Below the pieces are notes generated by a model. That model was not told the origin of the DNA, did no database searches, and saw only the letters and a program-made list of their open reading frames with translations. Shown in pieces: positions 25,946-35,232 of a stretch of DNA of 64,000 bases (positions are counted from its first letter, which is position 1; each line of letters begins with the position of its first letter). Origin of the DNA: Anaerolineales bacterium (lineage in GTDB: Bacteria > Chloroflexota > Anaerolineae > Anaerolineales > UBA4823); the NCBI GenBank assembly GCA_016929095.1, contig JAFGJM010000037.1, positions 1-64,000 on the forward strand, read 5' to 3'. The translations under genes and the position numbers were made by a program.

Positions 25946-26296
25946 ATGAAATGGCAAGATGTCTTCCCGGTTATCATTTCAATATTGATCATCATTTTAG
26001 TCGCTATTTTGCAACGCCAGAGCAGGGCGCTGGCGGCTATCCTGGTGACCATGCCGATCATATCGCCGCTTTCGGTGTGGATCATCTATAGCGGCTCGAG
26101 CGGGGAGCGTCAGGCTGTTACCCAATATACCCAGGGGTTGGTTGTGGGGATCATTCCGACTTTGTTTTTTATTATCACATTATGGCTTTCGACCCGCGCA
26201 GGATTGAAACTGGCGCCTGTGCTGGCGCTGAGTTATAGCGTATGGGCGATCGTTTTGGTGACCGTATTGGGTTTAAAGAGGTGGACGGGCGTGTGA
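25946..26296 (+). CDS. Small four-helix membrane protein
   Basis: A 116-residue protein that is almost wholly membrane: helices at about 6-24, 29-48, 66-86 and 90-109, with basic residues (QRQSR) at the first turn. AAAGG precedes the ATG by 7 bases. The size and pattern recall small GlpM/DUF3147-type proteins, but the match is not certain. It ends 4 bases before the methyltransferase start, so they share a transcript. Confidence 0.7.
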   Translation: MKWQDVFPVIISILIIILVAILQRQSRALAAILVTMPIISPLSVWIIYSGSSGERQAVTQYTQGLVVGIIPTLFFIITLWLSTRAGLKLAPVLALSYSVWAIVLVTVLGLKRWTGV

Positions 26297-26300
26297 ATCA

Positions 26301-27125
26301 ATGATGAAAACCAAAGAAAGAAAAATATTTACCGAATCCAACCGGGCTGCCTGGAATGAGGCAATGCCTTTGCACCAGAAGGCAGCTCGGGAAAAATGGG
26401 ATAAAGCCTTCAGGCAGCCGGGCTATTCGTGCATCGATGAGATCGAACGCCAATTACTTATCCAGCTCGGTATTCAAGGCAAGGATATAGCTCACCTGTG
26501 CTGCAATAATGGCATCGAATTGCTATCGTTGAAAAACATGGGGGCGGGAAAATGCGTCGGTTTCGACATTTGCGATGAGGCTATTCTTGAAGCCACCCAG
26601 CGGGCAGAATTATGCGCCATCGATTGCCGCTATTTTCGCACCGATGTGTATGATATTCCCCCTGAGTTTGACGCCCAGTTCGATATGATCTACATCAGTA
26701 TCGGTTGTTTTGGCTGGCTTCCCGATTTACCCTCATTCTTCGCGGTCGCCGGGCGTTTGTTGCGGGATGGCGGCGTCGTTTTTATTCATGAAGGTCACCC
26801 ATTTGGAGAGATGTTACCCGTCGATAACGAACCGCAAACCGATTTCTTGCGTATCACAGAACCATACTTCAAAACGGAACCGTATGTGGAATACGGCGAT
26901 TTAGATTATGTTGGGCATTCACATCACGACTCGCAAAAACCGCAATATTGGTTCACGCATACCATGTCGGATATATTAATGGCGATGATTGACAATGAGA
27001 TCGCCATCCAACACATCTCAGAATACGATGTGGATATTTCTAATGTTAAGCAACGCGTCGAACAGGCAAAAGCCGGCGTTCCATTGAGTATGATTTTAAT
27101 CGGCAAGAAAACATCTTTAGATTGA
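26301..27125 (+). CDS. Class I SAM-dependent methyltransferase
   Basis: A 274-residue enzyme. The N-terminal NRAAWNEAMPLHQKA region is typical of the ubiE/Methyltransf_25 subgroup that starts 'N...W...a..h'. Motif I is altered: IAHLCCNNGIELLSLKNMGA replaces the usual D/E-x-GxGxG with C-C-N-N-G. Later motifs are regular (CVGFDICDEAIL, DMIYISIGCFGWLPDL, RLLRDGGVVFIHE). Such altered loops occur in this subgroup and need not prevent SAM binding. Co-transcribed with the small membrane protein. Substrate unknown. Confidence 0.85.
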   Translation: MMKTKERKIFTESNRAAWNEAMPLHQKAAREKWDKAFRQPGYSCIDEIERQLLIQLGIQGKDIAHLCCNNGIELLSLKNMGAGKCVGFDICDEAILEATQRAELCAIDCRYFRTDVYDIPPEFDAQFDMIYISIGCFGWLPDLPSFFAVAGRLLRDGGVVFIHEGHPFGEMLPVDNEPQTDFLRITEPYFKTEPYVEYGDLDYVGHSHHDSQKPQYWFTHTMSDILMAMIDNEIAIQHISEYDVDISNVKQRVEQAKAGVPLSMILIGKKTSLD

Positions 27126-27129
27126 GGAA

Positions 27130-27245
27130 GAAACCAGGAACTCGGGAAACAGGTATCAGTCAATCAGGTAATCAGGAAAATAAATACGAACCTATTTATC
27201 GTCTCTATAAGCTCCTAAAACCTGAATCTAACTTTCCTGACACTT
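27130..27245. repeat. Heptad-repeat element without a gene
   Basis: The stretch has 7-base-periodic words on the left (AAACAGG TATCAGT CAATCAGG TAATCAGG) and their imperfect reverse complements on the right (CCTGAATCTAACTTTCCTGAC). It is built like the arms around the four-helix-bundle and GxxExxY genes but holds no gene. Lies between the methyltransferase and the cyclase-like gene. Confidence 0.55.
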
Positions 27246-27273
27246 TGCTTACTATACAAGGGGAAATTACAAT

Positions 27274-28269
27274 ATGAATGATTGGCATAGTCGCTTAAAA
27301 ATCGATCCCATACCAGCGCTTCTAGCTAGCAATTCTCAAGCCATTTGTTATTACAGCCGGCGAGATTTGCTGAATGAACCTTCTGGCGAAATTCAAACAT
27401 TGTGGCAATTGCCGGGCGTGCTAAAAATCCTAAAAAAGCAGCTCCCCGATGGTTCATGGACGCGCTCCGGAGAAAATAAGCATCCGGCGATAAACATTCA
27501 CCTGATCGAAACCTTCCGTCATTTCCGTTTTCTGGTGGAGCAATATGGCATCACCAGGGATCATCCCCAGGGGGAAAAAGCTGCCGAATATCTTTTCTCC
27601 TGCCAGACTGAGGAGGGGGATTTTCGCGGCATATTAGCCAACCAATATGCCACCTATTACACTGGAGCGATCAAGGCGCTGCTCATTCAGGCGGGCTATG
27701 GCGAGGACCCGCGCATCGAGAAAGCTTTTCGATGGCTGCTATCCATGCGCCAGGATGACCTGGGCTGGTCGATCCCGCTCATCACCCACAAGCTCGATCG
27801 GGAAACCCAATACCACCTGACTACTGAATATACTGAGCCCGTACAGCCTGATCGCAGCAAACCTTTCTGTAACAATGGTACCGGCATGATCTTGCGCGCA
27901 TTCGCTGTCCATGAACGCTACCGTCAAAGTGAAGCCGCAATAACTGCCGCCAATTTATTGAAATCTAGATTTTTCCAGGAAAATGCCTACACCTCCTACC
28001 GGGACGCCAGCTATTGGGTGCGCTTTGAGTATCCTTTTTGGTGGAATAACCTGGTATCGGCGCTGGATTCGATGTCTCGTATTGGCTTGCCCAGAGATGA
28101 TGCACAAATCCAACAGGCTTTGCAATGGCTGGTCGACCACCAGCAAGTAGATGGTTTGTGGAATGTGACCTATGCTAAAGTTCGGGTAAAGGAGAATGTT
28201 AAGACCAGGGAAATGCGATATTGGATCACATTGGCGATTTGTCGGATATTTCGGAGGTTTTATGGGTGA
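27274..28269 (+). CDS. Terpene cyclase/prenyltransferase-fold (alpha-alpha barrel) protein
   Basis: A 331-residue helical protein. It has QW-like repeats: QLPDGSWTRSGE, SCQTEEGDFRG, MRQDDLGWSIPL and DHQQVDGLWNVTYAK, each ending a pair of helices, as in squalene-hopene cyclase C-terminal halves and geranylgeranyl transferases. The DxDD acid motif of class II cyclases is not seen, so cyclase activity is doubtful; it may be a structural or ligand-binding relative. AAGGGGA precedes the ATG. A strong hairpin follows the stop within 6 bases. It stands alone, with no isoprenoid genes near. Confidence 0.75.
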   Translation: MNDWHSRLKIDPIPALLASNSQAICYYSRRDLLNEPSGEIQTLWQLPGVLKILKKQLPDGSWTRSGENKHPAINIHLIETFRHFRFLVEQYGITRDHPQGEKAAEYLFSCQTEEGDFRGILANQYATYYTGAIKALLIQAGYGEDPRIEKAFRWLLSMRQDDLGWSIPLITHKLDRETQYHLTTEYTEPVQPDRSKPFCNNGTGMILRAFAVHERYRQSEAAITAANLLKSRFFQENAYTSYRDASYWVRFEYPFWWNNLVSALDSMSRIGLPRDDAQIQQALQWLVDHQQVDGLWNVTYAKVRVKENVKTREMRYWITLAICRIFRRFYG

Positions 28270-28274
28270 GGATT

Positions 28275-28366
28275 GCCCCCTCCCAACCTCCCCCATTTTC
28301 AAAGGGCTAAAATGGGGGAGGTTGGGAGGGGGCAAACCCCATTTTCAAGGGACTAAAATAGGGGAA
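28275..28366. repeat. 25-bp-stem hairpin plus second CCCCATTTT copy
   Basis: A 25-base arm (28275-28299, GCCCCCTCCCAACC...CATTTT) and its exact reverse complement (28309-28333) flank the loop CAAAGGGCT. A second hairpin, CCCCATTTT-caagggact-AAAATaGGGG, follows to 28366. The core is shared with 22773-22798. It may serve as terminator between the convergent cyclase-like and SIMPL genes. Confidence 0.8.
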
Positions 28367-28382
28367 TGAAAAGGTGGGTGTT

Positions 28383-29186
28383 TTACTTCAGCCCATAACT
28401 GACGCTGACTTCTGCCTTAACCGAAATTTGTCCCAGGCTTACCGGTTCATCGGCTGTACTGCTGCCCGCATCCCCGCTGGGGGTTGTATTCTGAATGGTA
28501 TTCTGCGTCCATAAATTCTGATTGCGCCCATACCACCAGCCATTGTAGTAAGACCAGCTATTTTCATTGATACTCAGCACACAACCCGTTTCCGCGCCGG
28601 CAGCAGACGCCAGCGCCTGCGCTTTTTCATTGGCGGCTTTCATAGCCATTTCACGCGCCTGGTCGCGATACTTCCTCAGTTCACTGGTATAGAATTCGAC
28701 ATTGATCACCTGATTGGCGCCGGCTTTCAGGGCGGCGACCAGGATGTTGCTGGTTTTATTGACATCCCGTAAAGTGACCGCAACCACATTGTTGATGCGA
28801 TAGCCTTTTATGTATAACGAATCGTAATCTTCGTAAATCGGCTCGATCACATAAATATCGGTGGCGATATCTTTTGCCTCCACTCCCTGAGCTTTCACCG
28901 CATTGATCACTTTTTGGATGGCTTTTGTGTTTGCTGCCTCTACGGCATCCGGCGTTACTCCATTCGACTGAACGCCAAGTTGGATAAGCGTGCGGTCGGG
29001 GGTGACGTTGATCATGGCTGAACCGGTGACATGCACCGAACGGCTAGAATCGCACGTCAATGAGGTTTGGTTATCCGGGGTGGATGAAGCAGCCCGGGCT
29101 TCGACATGGGGTATTTCTGCTGAGAGCAAAAGAAAGCCCACTAAAACTGCCAATATGACATTAATAAACTTGGAATTAAGTTTCAT
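28383..29186 (-). CDS. SIMPL-domain (DUF541) secreted protein
   Basis: A 267-residue protein with an N-terminal signal peptide (FINVILAVLVGFLLLSAE). The SIMPL domain spans about 45-262: VHVTGSAMINVTPDRTLIQLGVQ is its conserved start, with the paired-strand block YKxR...VAVTLRDVNKTSNIL and the ending SLGQISVKAEVSVSYGL. The family (IL-1R kinase-interacting and bacterial periplasmic Oxidative-stress-defence-like proteins) has no settled function. AGGAGG precedes the ATG by 7 bases. It lies downstream of a PhoB/HAMP-kinase pair on the same strand, perhaps within its regulon. Confidence 0.92.
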   Translation of the reverse strand: MKLNSKFINVILAVLVGFLLLSAEIPHVEARAASSTPDNQTSLTCDSSRSVHVTGSAMINVTPDRTLIQLGVQSNGVTPDAVEAANTKAIQKVINAVKAQGVEAKDIATDIYVIEPIYEDYDSLYIKGYRINNVVAVTLRDVNKTSNILVAALKAGANQVINVEFYTSELRKYRDQAREMAMKAANEKAQALASAAGAETGCVLSINENSWSYYNGWWYGRNQNLWTQNTIQNTTPSGDAGSSTADEPVSLGQISVKAEVSVSYGLK

Positions 29187-29267
29187 GACAACCTCCTGTT
29201 TTTTTTCTCATCTTAGCCCCTCACCCTGTCAGGATGGTGTCAGATTTTGGTCAGTTAGCGGGCAATT

Positions 29268-30722
29268 TTATGTACCGGGCAGAGTAAAGTGCAGTGTTGT
29301 GCCTTCTCCGGGTGTGCTTTCGGCAAAGATACTCCCATCGTGAGCCAGAATCAAGGCGCGAGCAATTGCTAACCCCAAACCCACGCCTCCGGTCTGGCGG
29401 TTGCGAGAGGCGTCGGCGCGGTAGAAGCGCTCGAATATGTATGGCAAATGATCTGGGAGAATACCAGGACCACAATCATGTACCAAAAAATGGCATGTTC
29501 TGTCGTCTCGGCATACTTCTACAGAAATCGCAGAGCCAGGCGGGCTGTAGCGGATGGCATTATCCAGCATATTATCGAGCACCTGCGCCAGCCGATCATC
29601 ATCTCCGGTGACCATAAGCGGATCGATCGATTTGGGAATGATAACTTCAAAGTGTACCTGGCTGCGATTGGCTAAAGGGGTGAAATGTTCGCAGCGTCCC
29701 CTGACCAATTCGCCCAGGTTTATCGGCAGGCGTTGCAGATTGAGCATCCCGGCGTCGGCGCGGGTTAACACCAGCAAATCATTAACCAGGCGAATCAATC
29801 GGTCGGTTTCTCGATGCATTGATTCCAACAAAGGGCCGCGCCCGGCGGTATCATCTAACGCCCCGTCTTCCAGGGTTTCGATAGTTCCTTTGATCACAGT
29901 TAACGGAGTGCGCAGTTCATGGGTGACATCAGCGATGAAGGCATTTTTTGCCTGGTCAGAGTGTTGCAGACTCTTAGTCATCTTATTAAAAGCCTGTTTC
30001 AGGTTATCCAACTCTCTCACGTCGCTTTCTGTTTGAACTCTATAATATAAATTACCTTCACTCACGACCTCGGCTGCGTGGGCGATATTTTCGATGGGGC
30101 GGGCAATCCGGCGGGCGAGGAGAGTACCAACGATCAGCGCCAGAATTACCGCCGCCAGCGCCGCAATAACCAGATCACTCAGCAGGCTGTTAGGTATCCC
30201 TGCGGCAGGCAGCGGAGTAGCCAGGTAAACCAGGCCACTTACGTTGCCATCGAATGTCTGAATCGGCGCGGCCGCATAAAGCACACGCCGGTTTTCGGCA
30301 CTGGCAACCCGCCGGACAGCTGTGGCGGATTGACCTTTTAGAGCTTGCTCGATTTCCGGTCGCGCCAGCAATTCTTCGGGAGAGATATACGATTGATTTT
30401 CCGCAGGAGGCGCCTGTAATTGGGTATTTTCTTCGGAAATGGGTAAACTGAGGATCACTGCCCCCTGCTCCCCCAGAATACGGCTATGAATACCGGGCAT
30501 AACATTGGTAGTCTGGTAATAAGGTTCTTCAAGCGTGATGGGGAGTGGCTGACCCTGTAACGCCGCGGCGGTTATTTCCGCTTGAGCCAATAAATTTTCT
30601 TGTTGGGTTTGCAAATAGAGCGATTCAACAGATTTCCACGCCAGGAGCGCCGCCAGAGTCATACCCAACAGCAAGACTGTAAGGTTGGTCGAGATCAAGC
30701 GCGTGCGAATGGGAGTGGACAT
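29268..30722 (-). CDS. HAMP-domain sensor histidine kinase
   Basis: A 484-residue membrane kinase. Transmembrane helices at about 14-30 and 183-204 enclose an extracytoplasmic sensor domain (31-182); HAMP covers 205-257. HisKA has His268 (ADVTHELRTPLTVIKGTIE), and the HATPase boxes are intact (LDNMLDNAIRYSP, VHDCGPGIL, IFERFYRA, GVGLGLAIARAL). It starts 2 bases after the stop of the response regulator gene, so the pair is translated together. A PhoR/CreC-type architecture; the signal is unknown. Confidence 0.95.
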   Translation of the reverse strand: MSTPIRTRLISTNLTVLLLGMTLAALLAWKSVESLYLQTQQENLLAQAEITAAALQGQPLPITLEEPYYQTTNVMPGIHSRILGEQGAVILSLPISEENTQLQAPPAENQSYISPEELLARPEIEQALKGQSATAVRRVASAENRRVLYAAAPIQTFDGNVSGLVYLATPLPAAGIPNSLLSDLVIAALAAVILALIVGTLLARRIARPIENIAHAAEVVSEGNLYYRVQTESDVRELDNLKQAFNKMTKSLQHSDQAKNAFIADVTHELRTPLTVIKGTIETLEDGALDDTAGRGPLLESMHRETDRLIRLVNDLLVLTRADAGMLNLQRLPINLGELVRGRCEHFTPLANRSQVHFEVIIPKSIDPLMVTGDDDRLAQVLDNMLDNAIRYSPPGSAISVEVCRDDRTCHFLVHDCGPGILPDHLPYIFERFYRADASRNRQTGGVGLGLAIARALILAHDGSIFAESTPGEGTTLHFTLPGT

Positions 30723-30724
30723 TT

Positions 30725-31417
30725 TTACGGGTTGAAACGATATCCGATGCCACGCACCGCTTCGATGCTATCGGCTTCGGGAGATGCCTGGCGCAATTTT
30801 GCCCGCAGGCGTTTGATAGCGCTATCTACTGCCCTGGTATCGCCGGTGAAATCGTATCCCCAGGCTTGTTCAAGCAAGCGTTCACGTGTCAGCACGCGCC
30901 TGGCATTGCTGATAAGCAAGTTCAACAGGTCAAATTCCAGGCGGGAAAGCTTCAAGGTCGTTTCACCCACAGAAACCACGCGGCTTTCTACATTTAGCTG
31001 CAATCCCCCTTTTCCGGATAAAATCGTGGCAGGTTCCCCTGGAGAGTTTTCAGACTTTACGCGGCGCAATACGGATTTGATGCGCGCTAACAATTCTCTC
31101 ACACTAAAGGGTTTACAAACATAATCGTCTGCACCGAGTTCCAGGCCTACCACTCGGTCGATCTCTTCACCCAGGGCTGTGACCATAATGACCGGTACGG
31201 CGCTGGTTTTACGCAATTCCCGGCAGACTTCTAAACCATCCACACCGGGTAACATCAGGTCAAGTAAAATCAGGTCGGGATTAGACTGGCGCGCCAATCG
31301 TAAAGCCTCGCTCCCATCGGCGGCAATAAAAACCTCATAACCGGTTTTACGCAAATTGTACGCCAGTAAATCGGTTACCGAGGGTTCGTCATCCACGACC
31401 AGAATTCGAGCAGACAT
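30725..31417 (-). CDS. OmpR/PhoB-family response regulator
   Basis: A 230-residue regulator. The receiver (1-120) has Asp53 (LILLDLMLPGVDGLEV), the acidic pair DDE at 9-11, and the switch Lys in DYVCKPFSVREL. The C-terminal winged-helix Trans_reg_C domain (about 130-228) ends GYDFTGDTRAVDSAIKRLRA and VRGIGYRF. All phospho-transfer residues are present. The ATG at 31417 is used; a GTG sits one codon earlier. Partner kinase downstream in the same operon. Confidence 0.95.
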   Translation of the reverse strand: MSARILVVDDEPSVTDLLAYNLRKTGYEVFIAADGSEALRLARQSNPDLILLDLMLPGVDGLEVCRELRKTSAVPVIMVTALGEEIDRVVGLELGADDYVCKPFSVRELLARIKSVLRRVKSENSPGEPATILSGKGGLQLNVESRVVSVGETTLKLSRLEFDLLNLLISNARRVLTRERLLEQAWGYDFTGDTRAVDSAIKRLRAKLRQASPEADSIEAVRGIGYRFNP

Positions 31418-31505
31418 CACAATGAGGATAACATAAATTTGTGGCAGAACGGTGTCAGGATTAATATAAGTTTAATTTATTGGGACAATAAAAATAAGAT
31501 AGTGT

Positions 31506-32261
31506 TTAATCCACTATGTAATTTATAAGCTCCGTTGTCAATTCATTCCATTCAATATATTGGGGCAAGAGTCCTCGTAAATCTTGTTCCCAGGTACGCT
31601 TTGTACTCAATAACGCCTGATCTAATCTTTCTTTTGAAAACTTATAACCATAAATGGCTAATTTTCGATTCAACAGTTCGATATCCAAATTAATGCCTCG
31701 GCGGGAAAGCAGCCAGATATCATAGACATCGCGCGGTTTGCTACGTGTCAATAAAGCCCGAAATTTTTCTGCCAGTAATTGTTCGGGGGTTAAAACTGTC
31801 AATACATGAGGTCGCAAATCGTCATATTCAGAAGTAACAAGAATCTGCCGGGTTTCTACTTTTTCATTCCGCAAATTTATATCTACCCTGACTTTACCCT
31901 TTGTACGATCCCGACCGTCATATAACGGGCCGTTGTAGCTGATATCGAAGCTGAAGCTAAACTCCCCTTTCCAAGAATTTCGAATTTCAGTTGCGCATCC
32001 GAAATAATCCATACGGCGCAAGACAGCTGCCCAGGTTTCTAAAACATCTTTTTCCTTGCCTGCGTAATTGAAATCGAGATCTTCTGAATAGCGGCTGCCT
32101 CGATATACAATCCTTATAGCTGTGCCGCCCTTGAAAGCGAATTCAAGCGAAGTGGCATATAAAGAATAGAGAGCGATATGCTGCATGTAATCGCGTTCCT
32201 GAGCTTGAGTACCGATACCGCAACGCTGTGCAATACGTTGGATCTGGGCGCATGTGAGCAT
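31506..32261 (-). CDS. AbiEii-type nucleotidyltransferase toxin
   Basis: A 251-residue protein of the AbiEii/AbiGii family. FAFKGGTAIRIVYRGSRYSEDLDF (about 40-63) is the DNA polymerase beta-like nucleotidyltransferase motif I (GGT...S..DLD), and VRVDINLR supplies the third acid. LTPEQLLAEKFRALLTRSKPRDVYDIW matches the conserved family block. Homologues of this type IV system modify tRNA acceptor ends and stop growth, for instance during phage infection. It begins directly at the stop of the AbiEi-like gene (TGA ATG), which normally represses the operon. Confidence 0.9.
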   Translation of the reverse strand: MLTCAQIQRIAQRCGIGTQAQERDYMQHIALYSLYATSLEFAFKGGTAIRIVYRGSRYSEDLDFNYAGKEKDVLETWAAVLRRMDYFGCATEIRNSWKGEFSFSFDISYNGPLYDGRDRTKGKVRVDINLRNEKVETRQILVTSEYDDLRPHVLTVLTPEQLLAEKFRALLTRSKPRDVYDIWLLSRRGINLDIELLNRKLAIYGYKFSKERLDQALLSTKRTWEQDLRGLLPQYIEWNELTTELINYIVD

Positions 32262-33044
32262 TCAAACCACTCCTTCGGGGAAAAGACTTGTCGGTGGAAT
32301 ATTGACGTATATTTTCCAACGCGGATTGAATTCACCGATTCGGGGCAATTGGGGATCCAATGCCACTGGCCCGTTAGAAATCTGTAGCTGATTTACCGGA
32401 TGTCCCAATAGCTCGAGTAAAAATCCAAGGCGTGAGCCTAAACTCAGGTTTCCTATACGATTCGAATAATCCACCAATGTTTCAAGATATTCATGGGTCT
32501 TTTGTGAGTTTAATGCCACTCGTAATGCCTGCGCGATTTCAAGCATTCCGCCTGCATGTTGAGGAAACAACATACTGTCGATTATAGCCCTGGCTTCGTC
32601 GGCAATGACCACCGGGAGATCGGCGATAATTTCCCTGCGATAACCGAAAAAGCGTTCCGGTGGCAAAGTCACAAACTTGTAGCGGGTTTCTCGGAAAACG
32701 ACAGTGGTTTTTTTGAAAGTCGTGGCAATGAATACCATCCTGGGAACCTGCTCGGTGAAACCGAAAAAGTGAAGCGCCGACCAAAATGAAATATATGAAG
32801 GGGTAATGAATTGATTGCCAATGAATAAGGGATTTGAAAGCACACGCTCTGGCGACAATCCGAGCAATAAGTATTTTCCACGCTCAATACGGGCAATTAA
32901 ACCATTCGATTCCAGTCTGGCTAATAGATGCGCCGTCGGGATTTTTTCGAGAGAGAAAAGGCTGGCAAAAGTGCGCGTATCGAAGGAATATAAGTCCAGG
33001 TGTTGGAGAGATTGAATTATTGAAAATAAGGATATATGTTTCAT
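32262..33044 (-). CDS. AbiEi-type antitoxin/regulator
   Basis: A 260-residue protein. The N-terminal winged helix (residues about 8-60: IIQSLQHLDLYSFDTRTFAS through LLARLESNGLIARIERGKYLLL) matches AbiEi antitoxin HTH domains. The central part (ITPSYISFWSALHFFGFTEQ, then FRETRYKFVTLPPERFFGYR) matches the AbiEi C-terminal domain of transcriptional regulators of this class. It should bind its own promoter and block toxin action. A TTG start 10 codons upstream (33074) is possible. TATAAT at 33084-33079 gives a close promoter. Confidence 0.82.
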   Translation of the reverse strand: MKHISLFSIIQSLQHLDLYSFDTRTFASLFSLEKIPTAHLLARLESNGLIARIERGKYLLLGLSPERVLSNPLFIGNQFITPSYISFWSALHFFGFTEQVPRMVFIATTFKKTTVVFRETRYKFVTLPPERFFGYRREIIADLPVVIADEARAIIDSMLFPQHAGGMLEIAQALRVALNSQKTHEYLETLVDYSNRIGNLSLGSRLGFLLELLGHPVNQLQISNGPVALDPQLPRIGEFNPRWKIYVNIPPTSLFPEGVV

Positions 33045-33074
33045 AATAAATGAAATTGTGCGTATATTATTCAA

Positions 33075-33501
33075 CTATATTATACATCCATCCAATAATA
33101 AAATATACCAATCAACAACAATCCTTTTACCAATTCCTGACAATGCAGTTTAAGAAACCAGATTTGACGGTTTATTAGTATTTTTTCTATTCAATATTCA
33201 TTTATGATAATTATTCGTCCAAAATTATGCGAAGTTATTGAAATTACCTTTTTTGTAATGTTTTATAAACTATGTCAACCATTGCTGCCATATAGGAGGC
33301 GTTATATTCTTTAGGGAATTCAGCCGCGATATCAGAAGGAGAAAGGCTTCTTTTTTTCTTACGTAACTCGACTAAATACTCAATATCTTTTCGCCAAGAC
33401 CATCTGTGTGTTCCAGATATTTAATGAAAACGCAGGCGAAATCCAGCTTCGGTCTCAATATATTTTTCCTGGAAGTTGTTTTTCAACAGTCTCCTGAAAA
33501 T
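33075..33501. other. AT-rich gap with an open frame lacking a start
   Basis: The minus strand is open from 33420 to a stop at 33244 (59 codons). It reads WSWRKDIEYLVELRKKKRSL then DIAAEFPKEYNASYMAAMVD, which looks protein-like (charged helix, then a helix-turn-helix-like segment), but it has no ATG/GTG/TTG near its beginning and no ribosome site. It may be the tail of a deleted gene. Nothing else is seen. Confidence 0.4.
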
Positions 33502-34539
33502 CTAAAAGAACACCTTCACCAGCTTAAGCGCTTTCTGCTTCCAGGGCAGGCGGTGGGAGACTCCCTCCGCATTTTGGAATTTATCTTTATTGGCTAAATA
33601 CCAGCGGTAGTTGCGCAGCATGGCGTCTTGATTGGAATATTTTGGTTTAAACCCCAATTGCTTTTGGGCTTTCTCGATGGATACAAATGAATCCTTAGAA
33701 GCCGTCTCATAAATCCAGGGGTATAAAGGTGATAATTTTAGAGCTTCAAGAACCTTCAAGGTATAGATAACCGGCGTCGCCGGGAAGGTAACGATATGCT
33801 TACCAAGCCCCGCTTCATCCAATACTGCCTGGTAATCCTGTTTCATGGTAGTAAATTCTGCGGCGCCGATGTTGAAGGTGTCGTTTACCACATTTTCATC
33901 CAGGGTTATGCAGGTATGAATGGCTTCACACAAGTCTTCCACGTCCAGGAATTGATAACGGTTTTTGCCATTACCGATCATGGGGAAATTCTTGCCCTGG
34001 CTCGCCCATTCATAAAAGATGGCGAACACTCCCAGCCGCTCTGGTCCAACGAACGATTTAGGGCGCAGAATTGGTGTGCATAGCCCTCGCGCTCTCGCAT
34101 CGACACATAATTCCTCTGCCAGAACCTTGGCATTACCATAAGGCCCTACCCCGCTCATTGGATCGCTTTCATAAAGCGGGTGATGGTCAGGTACACCATA
34201 AACCGCTGTGCTGGATATATGGATAAAACGCCTGACGCCATTTTCCTGAGCCTGTTTAAGCAGGATGGATGTCCCTTCGACATCGGTGGAGTAGATATCT
34301 TCGGGAGTATATAGCGGCAATGCGGCTGCGGTGTGGATGACGATCTCTGCGCCAGCCATGCTTTGCCGTACTTCTTCGGGATGGCGGATATCGCCCTGCA
34401 GGAATTCGATTTTTTCACGTTCCGGGTAATTAAAATCAACCAGATCGATGCCTGATATATCGTGATATCCGTGCGCTAATAAATAGCGCACCAAATTGAT
34501 ACTTAAGAAACCGCTAATACCGGTGATGTATATCTTCAT
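33502..34539 (-). CDS. NAD-dependent epimerase/dehydratase (extended SDR)
   Basis: A 345-residue sugar-nucleotide-type epimerase. ITGISGFLSINLVRYLL (4-20) is the NAD-binding GxxGxxx loop with Ser at the third glycine position; SSTAVYG (about 108-114) gives the catalytic Ser/Thr region, and YGNAK (133-137) the catalytic Tyr-xxx-Lys. The C-terminal half (RYQFLDVEDLCEAI, TFNIGA) is typical of NAD(P)-dependent steroid/sugar epimerases. GGAG precedes the ATG by 9 bases. It stands alone before the divergent hdr operon. The product cannot be predicted. Confidence 0.92.
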   Translation of the reverse strand: MKIYITGISGFLSINLVRYLLAHGYHDISGIDLVDFNYPEREKIEFLQGDIRHPEEVRQSMAGAEIVIHTAAALPLYTPEDIYSTDVEGTSILLKQAQENGVRRFIHISSTAVYGVPDHHPLYESDPMSGVGPYGNAKVLAEELCVDARARGLCTPILRPKSFVGPERLGVFAIFYEWASQGKNFPMIGNGKNRYQFLDVEDLCEAIHTCITLDENVVNDTFNIGAAEFTTMKQDYQAVLDEAGLGKHIVTFPATPVIYTLKVLEALKLSPLYPWIYETASKDSFVSIEKAQKQLGFKPKYSNQDAMLRNYRWYLANKDKFQNAEGVSHRLPWKQKALKLVKVFF

Positions 34540-34814
34540 GTAGATTCTCCAAACATATTTTCATGAGCCTGAATACAAGATATTATCCATTTTATATCAA
34601 ATTTATATGCTATGAAGAAATCTATCATTTTTCTTAACCTGCAGGACGCAATTTCCGTTGCTAATACCCTGATTTTTTATTCATTTAATGAATTGGATGA
34701 CAATTGTCCCTTGAATTACACGATTTTATACATTGGAAATCCGTGGGGTTTAAAGCATAATGAGAACAATTGGCATAAACTCTTTGTTCATTAGTATTTT
34801 CAGGGTGATACCCC

Positions 34815-35219
34815 ATGAGAACTCGTATGTCTTCAGCCTCAGTGAGAGGCGATTTTGTTACACAGGTAGAAACAATTAGCGGACAAAGCTTGTTGGCATG
34901 CAATCAATGCGGCAAGTGTAGCGCCGGTTGCCCGGTCGCATTCAGTATGGATGTCTTGCCCAGCCAGGTGATCCGTCTGGCTCAACTGGGCATCCAGGAT
35001 GTATTGGAATCACAAACCATTTGGACGTGCGCCGCGTGCCTGACCTGTGTCTCCCGCTGTCCTAAGGGAATCGACCTGCCGCGTGTTATGGAAGCATTGC
35101 GCCTGATCCACATGGAAAATACGGGCAACGTTATCGAAACTACCAATGTCCCAGAAGAGATGGTAGCAGAACTTCCCCAACTCGCCTTGATCGGCGGATT
35201 TCGAAAATACAGCAGATAG
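34815..35219 (+). CDS. hdrC: HdrC-like dicluster ferredoxin subunit, copy 1
   Basis: A 134-residue iron-sulfur protein. Two [4Fe-4S] motifs are complete: CNQCGKCSAGCPV (about 29-41) and CAACLTCVSRCPKG (73-86). HdrC carries electrons from HdrA to HdrB in heterodisulfide reductases and their bacterial relatives. There is no membrane helix, so this is the soluble type. It opens the operon and is followed 13 bases later by hdrB. Shorter than methanogen HdrC by some 40 residues, mainly at the C-terminus. Confidence 0.93.
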   Translation: MRTRMSSASVRGDFVTQVETISGQSLLACNQCGKCSAGCPVAFSMDVLPSQVIRLAQLGIQDVLESQTIWTCAACLTCVSRCPKGIDLPRVMEALRLIHMENTGNVIETTNVPEEMVAELPQLALIGGFRKYSR

Positions 35220-35232
35220 GGAGGCGTAATCA

